A stretch of DNA of 5,892 nucleotides from assembly GCA_023428335.1 (NCBI GenBank), contig JAEYYS010000257.1, positions 1-5,892 of the forward strand, given 5' to 3'. The DNA is from Verrucomicrobiota bacterium. GTDB taxonomy: Bacteria > Verrucomicrobiota > Verrucomicrobiia > Verrucomicrobiales > Verrucomicrobiaceae. Shown here piece by piece: positions 1 to 5,892 of the stretch (positions within the stretch are counted from its first letter, which is position 1; every line of letters starts with the position of its first letter). The translations under genes and the position numbers were made by a program. The notes under the pieces are model-generated. The model was given only the letters and a program-made list of their open reading frames with translations, searched no databases and had not been told where the DNA came from.

Positions 1-638
1 TTACGGAACTCGACCGGCCCGCCCTCGGATTCGAGGGCGAGGTAGCCCTTGCGGTAGTTGCAGTTGTCGCCACCGCTGACGACCTTGCCGTTCACGGCGA
101 GGGTGATGCGGCCGTTGTTGGCCTCGATGCGGTAATGGTTCCAGTCCGGGCTCGGCCGGCTGCGCTCCTCGGAGGGAAAGCTGCGCATGCCGTTGTGCTC
201 GCCGTGCGGTTCCATGGTGGCGCCGTGGATCGGGAAAATGTCGCCGTGGGTGGTGAACCACTTCGGCTTCTTCGGGTCGGCCTTCTTCTGGTAGCCGTTG
301 TCCAGCACCTGCACCTCGATGCCGCGCAGGAAGGGCACACCGGGGGCGTTGACCGGGCTGCCCCAGACGAAGACGCCGGAGTTGCCGGCCTCGCTGAGGT
401 GGCGCCACTCGATCTCGAGGATGAAGTTTTCATACTGGCGCTCCGTGCGCAGGGCGCCGATCGGTTTGCCGGTGCAGGAGACGACGCCGTCCTGGATGGT
501 CCAGGTTTCCGGGGCGCAGTTGACGTTCACCCAGCCCTCGAAGTCGTTGGCATTGAACAGCGGCTTGAAGCCGGCATTGGGGTCCGGCTGACAGGCGGCG
601 AGCAGGGCAAGGCAGGCGGCGGCGAGGGCGGTTCTCAT
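1..638 (-). CDS. DUF1080 / 3-keto-disaccharide hydrolase-like lipoprotein, 3' end cut by window
   Basis: Reading the minus strand from the ATG at 638-636 gives 212 codons without a stop, running off the left edge. Residues 1-15 are a short hydrophobic signal ending in the lipobox LAAC, so Cys16 should be lipidated and the protein anchored in a membrane; Gln follows the Cys. Residues about 24-212 match the DUF1080 family (PF06439): 'FKPLFNANDFEGW' near the start, 'EAGNSGVFVWG' at 83-93, 'GIEVQVLDNG' at 106-115, and 'NHYRIEANNGRITLAVNGK' at 167-185. The last visible residues, 'GPVEFR', normally come about ten residues before the family's end, so little is missing. Members are concanavalin-like beta-sandwich proteins; some hydrolyse 3-keto-glycosides, and many are unassigned. 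It is divergent from the DUF1501 gene, which suggests a shared role in carbohydrate use at the cell surface. No clear ribosome binding site precedes the ATG. The family call is firm; substrate and activity are unknown. Confidence 0.9.
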   Translation of the reverse strand, partial: MRTALAAACLALLAACQPDPNAGFKPLFNANDFEGWVNVNCAPETWTIQDGVVSCTGKPIGALRTERQYENFILEIEWRHLSEAGNSGVFVWGSPVNAPGVPFLRGIEVQVLDNGYQKKADPKKPKWFTTHGDIFPIHGATMEPHGEHNGMRSFPSEERSRPSPDWNHYRIEANNGRITLAVNGKVVSGGDNCNYRKGYLALESEGGPVEFR

Positions 639-783
639 GGGCGGGAAAGTACGGTCGGACTCCCTGCCATCCTTCGCCCGGCCTGGCAAGGAAAGGCGCC
701 CCGGCTTTTTTGTTGGCCCATGGCCAAGTTTTTCGCTGCGGCCCAAGGATAGCCGGAGCCCGGCCGCGCCGTTGTTAAGAGCG
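639..783. promoter_or_regulatory. Divergent intergenic region between the DUF1080 and DUF1501 genes
   Basis: These 145 bases separate two genes transcribed away from each other, so promoters for both should lie here, or within the adjoining coding ends. I see no convincing sigma-70 hexamer pair on either strand. Candidate pieces on the minus strand are TACTTT about 8 bases before the DUF1080 ATG and TTGCCA farther up, but their spacing is wrong for one promoter. The main structure is the inverted repeat at 713-727, listed separately, flanked by T runs at 706-711 and 729-733. A second small GC hairpin is GCCGG/CCGGC at 752-764. The plus-strand frame stays open through this region, but the translation is low-complexity and not family-like, so it is treated as non-coding. 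Confidence 0.55.
713..733. promoter_or_regulatory. Inverted repeat TTGGCC-CAT-GGCCAA followed by TTTTT; operator or terminator-like hairpin
   Basis: The arms at 713-718 and 722-727 are perfect reverse complements of 6 bp around a 3-base spacer. On the plus strand a G and then five T follow (729-733), the layout of a small intrinsic terminator or attenuator. On the other strand the hairpin is not followed by a comparable T run in the right place. Its position, 57 bases before the DUF1501 start and 75 bases after the DUF1080 start on the opposite strand, also suits a dimeric repressor or activator site that controls both genes. The stem is short and the region GC-rich, so chance is possible. 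Confidence 0.35.
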
Positions 784-2250
784 ATGGACCCCCTGTTCGA
801 ACATCATCTCCAGCAGACCCGGCGGCAGTTTTTCGGTCGCATGGGCCTGCGTGCGGGCAGCATTGCCCTGGCGTCGATGCTGGGCCGCGACTTTGCCGCC
901 GGCGCGCCCGCCACCGCCGCGGTGCATCCGCCGCTGCCGGGCTTGCCGCATTTTGCGCCGAAGGCGAAGCGTCTCATCTACCTGCACATGAATGGCGCGC
1001 CGTCCCAGCTCGACCTCTGGGACCACAAGCCGCAGTTGCGTGAGCACTACGACAAGGACCTGCCCGAGAGCATCCGCCAGGGCCAGCGCATCACGACGAT
1101 GACCAGCGGCCAGGCGCGCCTGCCGGTGGCGCCGTCGATGTTCGAGTTCAAGCCGCACGGCCAGAGCGGCACGTGGGTGAGCGAGCTGATGCCGCACACC
1201 GCCAAAATCGTCGACGAGATTGCCCTGATCAAATCCGTCCACACCAGCGCCATCAACCATGATCCGGCCTGTACTTTTGTCATGACCGGCAGCGAGGTGC
1301 CCGGCAAGGCCAGTCTCGGTTCCTGGCTGGCCTACGGTCTGGGCAGTGAGAGCAACGACCTGCCGGCCTTTGTGGTCTTCACCCCGAGTTTCCCCAAGGA
1401 GAGTCAGGCCCAGGCGTTGTTTACCCGCATGTGGAGCAGCGGTTTCCTGCCCACCCAGTACACCGGCGTGGCGCTGCGCGGCCAGGGCGATCCCGTGCTG
1501 TATGTGAAGAATCCGCCGGGCGTGGCACCGGGCGACCGCCGGGCGATGCTCGACGCGCTCAACCGGCTCAATGAGATCAACCACAGCCGCATCGGCGATC
1601 CCGACATTCGCACGCGCATCGCCAACTACGAGATGGCCTTCCGCATGCAGAGCAGCGTGCCGGAGCTGACCGATTTGAAGGGCGAGAGCAAGGCCACCCT
1701 GGAGATGTATGGCGAGGACGTGCATCGTCCAGGCAGCTACGCCCACAGCGCCATCCTGGCGCGCCGGCTCATTGAGCGCGGCACCCGCGTCGTGCAGATC
1801 CTGCACCGTGGCTGGGACCAGCACAACAACCTGCCGCGGCTGCTGCGCGGCCAGATCAAGGACACCGACCAGGCCACGGCGGCGCTGGTCATGGACCTCA
1901 AGCAGCGCGGCCTGCTGCAGGACACGCTTGTGGTCTGGGGCGGCGAGTTCGGTCGCACGGTCTATTCCCAGGGCACGCTCACCAAGGACAACTACGGTCG
2001 CGACCATCACCCGCGCAACTTCTGCATGTGGATGGCCGGCGGCGGCGTCCGCGGTGGCATGGTGCACGGCGAGACCGACGACTTCAGTTACAACATCGTC
2101 AGGGATCCGGTGCACATCAACGACCTCAATGCCACGATCCTGCACCTGATGGGCATCGACCACGAGCGCTTCAGCTTCAAGTTCCAGGGGCTCGACCAGC
2201 GTCTGACCGGGGTGGAACCGCATCACCCGGTGAAGGCGGTGCTGGCCTGA
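784..2250 (+). CDS. Exported DUF1501 family protein (alkaline phosphatase/sulfatase fold clan)
   Basis: The ATG at 784 gives 488 residues, the usual family length (about 450-490), beginning 'MDPLFEHHLQQTRRQFFGR' as these proteins typically do. The frame stays open upstream to 637, but those 49 codons look non-coding. A twin-arginine-type signal is visible: TRRQFFGR at 12-19, then a hydrophobic stretch to about 33, so Tat export of a folded, metal-bearing protein is likely. The DUF1501 domain (PF07394) covers about 60-480. Likely metal or active-site segments are 'HMNGAPSQLDLWD' (68-80), 'INHDPA' (157-162), WDQH (344-347), GGEFGR (386-391) and GRDHHP (405-410). The end, 'DPVHINDLNATILHLMGID', is the typical family close. 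No catalytic activity is established for the family. In Planctomycetota and Verrucomicrobiota these genes usually follow a large DUF1549/DUF1553 cytochrome-type gene; none lies directly upstream here. The kinase gene follows after 32 bases. The family call is very secure; the function is unknown. Confidence 0.95.
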   Translation: MDPLFEHHLQQTRRQFFGRMGLRAGSIALASMLGRDFAAGAPATAAVHPPLPGLPHFAPKAKRLIYLHMNGAPSQLDLWDHKPQLREHYDKDLPESIRQGQRITTMTSGQARLPVAPSMFEFKPHGQSGTWVSELMPHTAKIVDEIALIKSVHTSAINHDPACTFVMTGSEVPGKASLGSWLAYGLGSESNDLPAFVVFTPSFPKESQAQALFTRMWSSGFLPTQYTGVALRGQGDPVLYVKNPPGVAPGDRRAMLDALNRLNEINHSRIGDPDIRTRIANYEMAFRMQSSVPELTDLKGESKATLEMYGEDVHRPGSYAHSAILARRLIERGTRVVQILHRGWDQHNNLPRLLRGQIKDTDQATAALVMDLKQRGLLQDTLVVWGGEFGRTVYSQGTLTKDNYGRDHHPRNFCMWMAGGGVRGGMVHGETDDFSYNIVRDPVHINDLNATILHLMGIDHERFSFKFQGLDQRLTGVEPHHPVKAVLA

Positions 2251-2262
2251 TGGGTGTTCCTG

Positions 2263-2279
2263 CTAACGTTTTTTGTTAG
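2263..2279 (+). repeat. Small inverted repeat CTAAC/GTTAG just before the kinase start
   Basis: CTAAC at 2263-2267 and GTTAG at 2275-2279 can pair as a 5-bp stem around the loop GTTTTTT. This is the only AT-rich spot in the 32-base gap between the DUF1501 stop and the kinase start. The right arm abuts the kinase start (GTG at 2280, ATG at 2283) and contains its best Shine-Dalgarno-like bases (TAGG), so the stem could hide the ribosome binding site. It is not a good terminator, because the T run lies in the loop and not after the stem. Confidence 0.3.
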
Positions 2280-2282
2280 GTG

Positions 2283-4316
2283 ATGGATGTTCCGCGCTTG
2301 CCGGCGCGGGTTTCCCGCGCGACACTTCCGTCTGCCATGGCCGAGTCCTCTTCCCGACCGATGCCGCCCGCGGCCGAAGACGGCGCCCCCAGGGGCCGGC
2401 GTCGGGCCTGTTGGGCCGGTGGCCTGGCGGTTGTGGCCGGGTTGCTGGTCCTGCTCGGCTGGACGGCCGACTGGCAGCTGCTGCGCCGGTTGGTGCCGGA
2501 TGCCGTCTCGATGAATCCGCTGACCGCAGTGTGTTTCATCCTGGGCGGGCTGGCCTTGATCGGGCGCAACGGCGCGCGCGCGGCAGTTTTGCACCGGCCC
2601 GCCGGGCTGGCCGCCGCGCTGGTGGCGGCCGTGGGTCTGGGCAAGCTGCTTGCCTACGCGGTGGGTTTGCCGTTCGCGCCCGACCAATGGCTGTTTCGCG
2701 CGCGGCTGGCCGAGGATTTGCCGGGGGTAGCCAACCAGATTGCGCCGAACACGGCGCTCAATTTTGTCCTGCTCGGGGCGGCCCTGCTGCTGCCGGTTCA
2801 TCGGGGGCGCTTTCTGCGCAGCGTACGTGAGCTGGCGCTGCTGGCGGTGCTGCTTTCCGCCCTGCTCGCCGTCATCGGCTACGCCTACCGCGTGCATTGG
2901 CTGTACGGCGTCGACATCTTCATCCCGATGGCGCTGCCGACCGCCCTGCTGTTCGCCCTGCTGGCGGGCGGTACCCTCGGCGAGCGGCCCGAGCATGGCG
3001 GTCTGGCCGCCCTGCTGGCCAGTCGCGGTCCCGGCGGACTGCTGCTGCGCCGGTTGATGCCGGCCTTCGGGCTGGTTTTCTTCGCGCTCGGCTGGCTGCG
3101 TCTCGCGGGCGAGCGCCGGGGTCTGTACGACGCCGACATGGGAACGACGCTGTACACCTTTTTCAGCATCCTGCTGCTGGGCGGGTTGATCTGGTGGAGT
3201 GCGCGCTCCCTGCAGCTTGCCGATCGGCGTCGGGCGAGCACGGAGGCGGACTTGGAGCGCTTTTTTGAACTCTCGCTCGACCTTCTTGGCATTGCCGACC
3301 TGAACGGCCACTGGCGGCGCGTCAACCCGGCCTTCAGCGACCTGCTCGGCCACGATCGCGAAACCTTCCTGGCGACGCCGTTTCTCGACATGGTGCATCC
3401 AGACGACCGCGCCGCCACCGTGGCGGAGGTGGAAAAGCTTGGGCGTGGCGAGCCGACCCTGCATTTCACCAACCGCTACCGTCATCGCGACGGCTCCTGG
3501 CACTGGATCGCCTGGAAGTGCAGCCCGTTCCCGGCGGAAGGCCTGCTGTATGCCTCGGGCCGGGATGTGACGCGCGCCAAGGCGGCTGCCGAGGAGACCC
3601 GGCGCATGAACGAGGAGCTGCTGAAAAAGACGGTGCAGCTGGAGGCCGCCAACAAGGAGCTGGAGTCGTTCAGCTACTCCGTCTCCCACGACCTGCGCGC
3701 GCCGCTGCGCGGCATTGCCGGCTTCGCGCTCGCCCTGGAGGATCATGCCGCCGAAGTGCTCGACGACACCGCCCGCAGCCACTTGCGGCGCGTGCGCAGC
3801 GCCGCTGACCGCATGAGCGATCTGATCGACGACTTGCTCAAGCTGTCGCGCCTGACGCGCGCGGAGATGCGGCTGGAGACGGTCGACCTCAGCGCCCTGG
3901 CCGAGGCGGTGCTGGCCGTGCTGCGCGAGCGTGAGCCCGAGCGCCGCGTCGGCACGCAGGTGGCGCCCGGACTGGTCGTGCGCGGCGATCCCGCCCTGCT
4001 GCGCATTCTGCTGGAAAACCTGCTCGGCAACGCCTGGAAATTCACCAGTCGCAATGCCGCTTCCGAGATCGAGGTCGGCCAGGAGGTCGCCGAGGACGGC
4101 ACGCCGGCCTTTTACGTGCGCGACAATGGTGTTGGCTTCGACATGCGCTATGTGCACAAGCTCTTCAGTCCCTTCCAGCGCCTGCATGCCCAGGCCGATT
4201 TCCCCGGCACCGGCATCGGCCTGGCCATCGTCCAGCGCGTCGCCGCCCGGCACGGCGGCCGTGTCTGGGCCGAGGCGCGCCCGAGCGGTGGCGCCTGCTT
4301 CCGCTTCCAACTCTGA
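2283..4316 (+). CDS. Membrane-bound PAS sensor histidine kinase, Cph1/bacteriophytochrome-type core
   Basis: Starting at the ATG at 2283 gives 677 residues. A GTG directly before it (2280) and an ATG at 2337 are alternative starts; none has a strong ribosome binding site. After a basic RGRRR stretch there are about eight hydrophobic segments (near 43-60, 79-95, 108-129, 156-171, 183-201, 212-229, 260-275 and 290-306), which would place both ends in the cytoplasm. A PAS domain follows at about 323-433 ('FFELSLDLLGIADLNGHW', then HPDDR and 'RYRHRDGSWHWIAWK'), then a coiled linker to about 463. The HisKA segment carries 'FSYSVSHDLRAPLR' with phosphoacceptor His469. The ATPase domain shows the N box (N579, N583), DNGVGF from D614, an F box LFSPFQR and the G2 box GTGIGL (642-647), so all catalytic boxes are intact. 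It should autophosphorylate on sensing an unknown signal and pass phosphate to the receiver encoded 15 bases downstream. The membrane part is not a sensor domain I can name. Confidence 0.93.
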   Translation: MDVPRLPARVSRATLPSAMAESSSRPMPPAAEDGAPRGRRRACWAGGLAVVAGLLVLLGWTADWQLLRRLVPDAVSMNPLTAVCFILGGLALIGRNGARAAVLHRPAGLAAALVAAVGLGKLLAYAVGLPFAPDQWLFRARLAEDLPGVANQIAPNTALNFVLLGAALLLPVHRGRFLRSVRELALLAVLLSALLAVIGYAYRVHWLYGVDIFIPMALPTALLFALLAGGTLGERPEHGGLAALLASRGPGGLLLRRLMPAFGLVFFALGWLRLAGERRGLYDADMGTTLYTFFSILLLGGLIWWSARSLQLADRRRASTEADLERFFELSLDLLGIADLNGHWRRVNPAFSDLLGHDRETFLATPFLDMVHPDDRAATVAEVEKLGRGEPTLHFTNRYRHRDGSWHWIAWKCSPFPAEGLLYASGRDVTRAKAAAEETRRMNEELLKKTVQLEAANKELESFSYSVSHDLRAPLRGIAGFALALEDHAAEVLDDTARSHLRRVRSAADRMSDLIDDLLKLSRLTRAEMRLETVDLSALAEAVLAVLREREPERRVGTQVAPGLVVRGDPALLRILLENLLGNAWKFTSRNAASEIEVGQEVAEDGTPAFYVRDNGVGFDMRYVHKLFSPFQRLHAQADFPGTGIGLAIVQRVAARHGGRVWAEARPSGGACFRFQL

Positions 4317-4331
4317 TCCACCCACCCTGCC

Positions 4332-4775
4332 ATGAAGTCGAAAATCATCCTGCTCGTCGAGGACAACCCGGACGATGTTGATCTCACCCTGCTCGCCTTC
4401 AAAAAGAACAACATCCTCAACGAGGTCGTCGTTGCGCACGACGGTGAGGAGGCGCTCGAACTGCTCTATGGCGACGCCCCGAACGCCTTTCCCCAGCGCG
4501 GTGTCACGCCGGCGCTCATCCTGCTCGACCTCAACATGCCCAAGGTCAACGGCATCGAGGTGCTGCAGCGCGTGCGCTCGTCGCCGGACACCCGCCTACT
4601 GCCGGTCGTTGTGCTGACCTCCTCGAAGGAGGAGCGCGACCTGCTCGAAAGTTATTCGTTGGGCTGCAACAGCTACATCCGCAAGCCGGTCGATTTCGGC
4701 CAGTTCGTCGAGGCGACGCGCCAGCTCGGTTTCTACTGGTTGCTGCTCAACGAACCGCCGCCCCCGGCGCGCTGA
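4332..4775 (+). CDS. Single-domain response regulator, Rcp1-like
   Basis: This gene encodes 147 residues that consist of one receiver domain and nothing else. The key residues are present: acidic pair E10/D11 (LVEDNPDD), phosphoacceptor D66 (LLDLNMPK), switch residue T96 (VVLTSS) and K118 (YIRKPVD). The ending 'LGFYWLLLNEPPP' is typical of Rcp1-type regulators, the partners of Cph1-class kinases, and fits the kinase type encoded just upstream. With no DNA-binding or enzymatic output, it probably acts through protein contacts, as a phosphorelay intermediate or as a phosphate sink; which of these is not shown by the sequence. The ATG at 4332 is the natural family start. It has no Shine-Dalgarno sequence (CCACCCTGCC precedes it), so translation may depend on coupling to the kinase gene. 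oppB begins 43 bases after the stop. Confidence 0.95.
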   Translation: MKSKIILLVEDNPDDVDLTLLAFKKNNILNEVVVAHDGEEALELLYGDAPNAFPQRGVTPALILLDLNMPKVNGIEVLQRVRSSPDTRLLPVVVLTSSKEERDLLESYSLGCNSYIRKPVDFGQFVEATRQLGFYWLLLNEPPPPAR

Positions 4776-4818
4776 GCCGCGCTTGCCGGTCGCGCCAGCC
4801 GACTCCATGGTGCCAGCC

Positions 4819-5739
4819 ATGGCCGCCTTCCTCCTCCGCCGACTCATCAGCAGCCTGCTGGTGCTGTTCTGCGCGGTGTCGCTCACCTTCCTGCTCACCC
4901 GCTCGCTGCCGGGCGGGCCCTTCGACCGGGAGAAGCTGGCCTCGGCCCAGGTGCAGGAGGCGCTGCTCGCCAAGTACAAGCTCAATGGCAGTCTCTGGCA
5001 GCAGTACACCGCCTACCTCGGCGACCTTGCGCGCGGCGACCTGCGCGTGTCCTTCAAGTACCGCGACTGGACCGTGGCGGAAATCCTCGCGCAAAAGCTG
5101 CCGGTGTCGCTGCAGCTTGGCGCGGTCGCCTTCCTCATCGCCAGCCTGCTCGGCGTCTGCATCGGCGCTCTGGCGGCCCTGCGCCGCGACACACCGGTCG
5201 ACTGGCTGGCCATGGCCGGCGCCCTGCTCGCCGTGTCGCTGCCCTCCTTCATCACCGGTCCGGCGCTGATCGCCGTGTTCGCCCTCTGGCTCGGCTGGCT
5301 GCCGGTCGGCGGCTGGGGCGATCCCGCCCAGGTGATCCTGCCCGCGCTCTGTCTGGCGGCACCTTACACCGCCTACGTGGCGCGACTGATGCGCAACAGC
5401 CTGCTTGATGTGCTGAAGAGCGATTTTCTGCGCACCGCCCGAGCCAAGGGCCTGTCGGACGCGCGCGCGCTGGTCCGTCACGCGATGAAGCCGGCCCTGC
5501 TGCCGGTGGTCACCTTTCTCGGCCCGCTGGCGGCGCACCTGCTGACCGGCTCGATGGTGGTCGAGAGCGTTTTCAACATCTCCGGTGCCGGCGGCCTGTT
5601 CGTCAACGCCATCCAGAACCGCGACGCCTTCCTGCTCTGCGGCGCGGTCGTCGTGTACTGCACCCTGCTGGTTTTCTTCAACCTCGTCGTCGACCTGCTC
5701 TACCGCGTGCTCGACAAGCGCATCCAACTGCATGCCTGA
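4819..5739 (+). CDS. oppB: Oligopeptide ABC transporter permease OppB
   Basis: The ATG at 4819 gives 306 residues starting 'MAAFLLRRLISSLLVLF', the standard start of this family and the same length as E. coli OppB as I recall it. An in-frame ATG at 4807, also in a CCATGG, and a TTG at 4783 would add 4 and 12 residues. OppB is an inner-membrane subunit that, with OppC, forms the channel for peptides delivered by OppA and driven by the OppD/OppF ATPases. Six hydrophobic segments are visible near 9-27, 98-121, 130-158, 172-190, 228-250 and 272-296. The first is followed by the periplasmic N-terminal region with PGGPFDREK and SFKYRDWTV, close to E. coli OppB wording. The ATPase-contact (EAA-type) loop 'RTARAKGLSDARALVRHAM' spans about 206-224, followed by KPALLPV. 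The strong OppB wording favours oligopeptides over dipeptides or nickel, but substrate choice lies mainly in the binding protein, which is not in the window. Confidence 0.92.
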   Translation: MAAFLLRRLISSLLVLFCAVSLTFLLTRSLPGGPFDREKLASAQVQEALLAKYKLNGSLWQQYTAYLGDLARGDLRVSFKYRDWTVAEILAQKLPVSLQLGAVAFLIASLLGVCIGALAALRRDTPVDWLAMAGALLAVSLPSFITGPALIAVFALWLGWLPVGGWGDPAQVILPALCLAAPYTAYVARLMRNSLLDVLKSDFLRTARAKGLSDARALVRHAMKPALLPVVTFLGPLAAHLLTGSMVVESVFNISGAGGLFVNAIQNRDAFLLCGAVVVYCTLLVFFNLVVDLLYRVLDKRIQLHA

Positions 5740-5892
5740 AGCCTCCGCCAGCCACGCCGTTGCCCGCCGTCCCGACGGCTGGTCGCGCGTGCGTCGCAAC
5801 CGTCCGGCGATGCTGTCGCTGGCCTTACTCGCCCTTGTGGTCGCACTCGCCCTGGTCGTGCCACCGCTGCTGCCCGATCATCTCAAGGGCAC
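5732..5892 (+). CDS. oppC: Oligopeptide ABC transporter permease OppC, N-terminal part, cut by window end
   Basis: The ATG at 5732 lies inside the end of oppB: the two genes share the 8 bases ATGCCTGA, in different frames, a typical arrangement for translational coupling of the two permease subunits. The 53 complete codons read to the right edge begin with a polar, basic cytoplasmic tail. The segment 'GWSRVRRNRPAMLSLALLAL' (16-35) then leads into the first membrane helix (about 27-47) and PPLLPDH. The RNRPA-type sequence before the first helix is characteristic of OppC/DppC N-termini. The assignment rests on this short match plus its position directly after oppB; the signature EAA loop lies beyond the window. 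Confidence 0.85.
   Translation, partial: MPEASASHAVARRPDGWSRVRRNRPAMLSLALLALVVALALVVPPLLPDHLKG

Noticed and set aside
135..752. A 205-codon open frame on the plus strand over the DUF1080 gene
   Set aside because: The minus-strand reading frame gives a lipobox and clear DUF1080 motifs to the window edge, so the plus-strand frame is its shadow.
637..783. Extension of the DUF1501 protein to an ATG at 637
   Set aside because: The extra 49 residues are not family-like, would overlap the DUF1080 start, and would place the RR export signal far from the N-terminus.
775..2226. A 483-codon open frame on the minus strand opposite the DUF1501 gene
   Set aside because: It is a shadow of the DUF1501 gene. 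It has no family-like motifs and its low-complexity composition is typical of antisense frames in GC-rich DNA.
2223..4439. A 738-codon open frame on the minus strand opposite the kinase gene
   Set aside because: It mirrors the kinase codon pattern in GC-rich DNA. The translation is rich in Q, R, G and H without recognisable domains, while the opposite strand encodes an intact kinase with all catalytic boxes.
4767..4782. GCGCG/CGCGC hairpin over the regulator stop codon as a terminator
   Set aside because: The stem is only 5 bp and no T run follows it; such matches are expected by chance in this GC-rich sequence.
4747..5799. A 350-codon open frame on the minus strand opposite oppB
   Set aside because: The translation is dominated by Q, E, G and R with no membrane or domain pattern, and it lies opposite a clear OppB permease.

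Overview
The window is a G+C-rich (roughly two thirds by eye), densely coded bacterial segment. It holds six protein genes, of which the first and last are cut by the window edges. A DUF1501 protein next to a DUF1080 (3-keto-disaccharide hydrolase-like) lipoprotein is typical of Verrucomicrobiota and Planctomycetota. The wording of the DUF1501 protein, with its 'GETDDFSYNIVRDPVHIND' stretch and its RR-type export signal, suits Verrucomicrobiota best. That taxonomic placement is inference from protein style, not a computed result.

Layout: (1) 1-638, minus strand, a DUF1080 lipoprotein missing only its extreme C-terminus. (2) 639-783, a divergent intergenic region of 145 bases with a perfect 6-bp inverted repeat followed by a T run. 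(3) 784-2250, plus strand, an exported DUF1501 protein of the alkaline phosphatase/sulfatase fold clan. (4) 2283-4316, a membrane PAS histidine kinase. (5) 4332-4775, a single-domain response regulator of the Rcp1 type. (6) 4819-5739, oppB, an oligopeptide ABC transporter permease. (7) 5732-5892, the start of oppC, overlapping oppB by 8 bases.

How they may work together: the kinase and the receiver protein, 15 bases apart, form an evident two-component pair. The kinase core resembles the Cph1/bacteriophytochrome class, which signals to Rcp1-like receivers without a DNA-binding output. Here the photosensory module is replaced by a multi-pass membrane sensor plus one PAS domain. oppB-oppC begins a peptide-uptake operon; no substrate-binding protein gene (oppA) precedes it in this window. 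All five plus-strand genes are closely spaced (gaps of 32, 15 and 43 bases, then an overlap) with no convincing terminator between them, so read-through from DUF1501 to opp is possible but unproven. DUF1501 and DUF1080 proteins are usually linked to extracellular carbohydrate breakdown in these phyla. Here they are divergent and may share control from the 145-base gap. No RNA genes, mobile elements, CRISPR arrays or phage genes were seen. No clearly new system was found; the most notable points are the unusual sensor module and the gene context.
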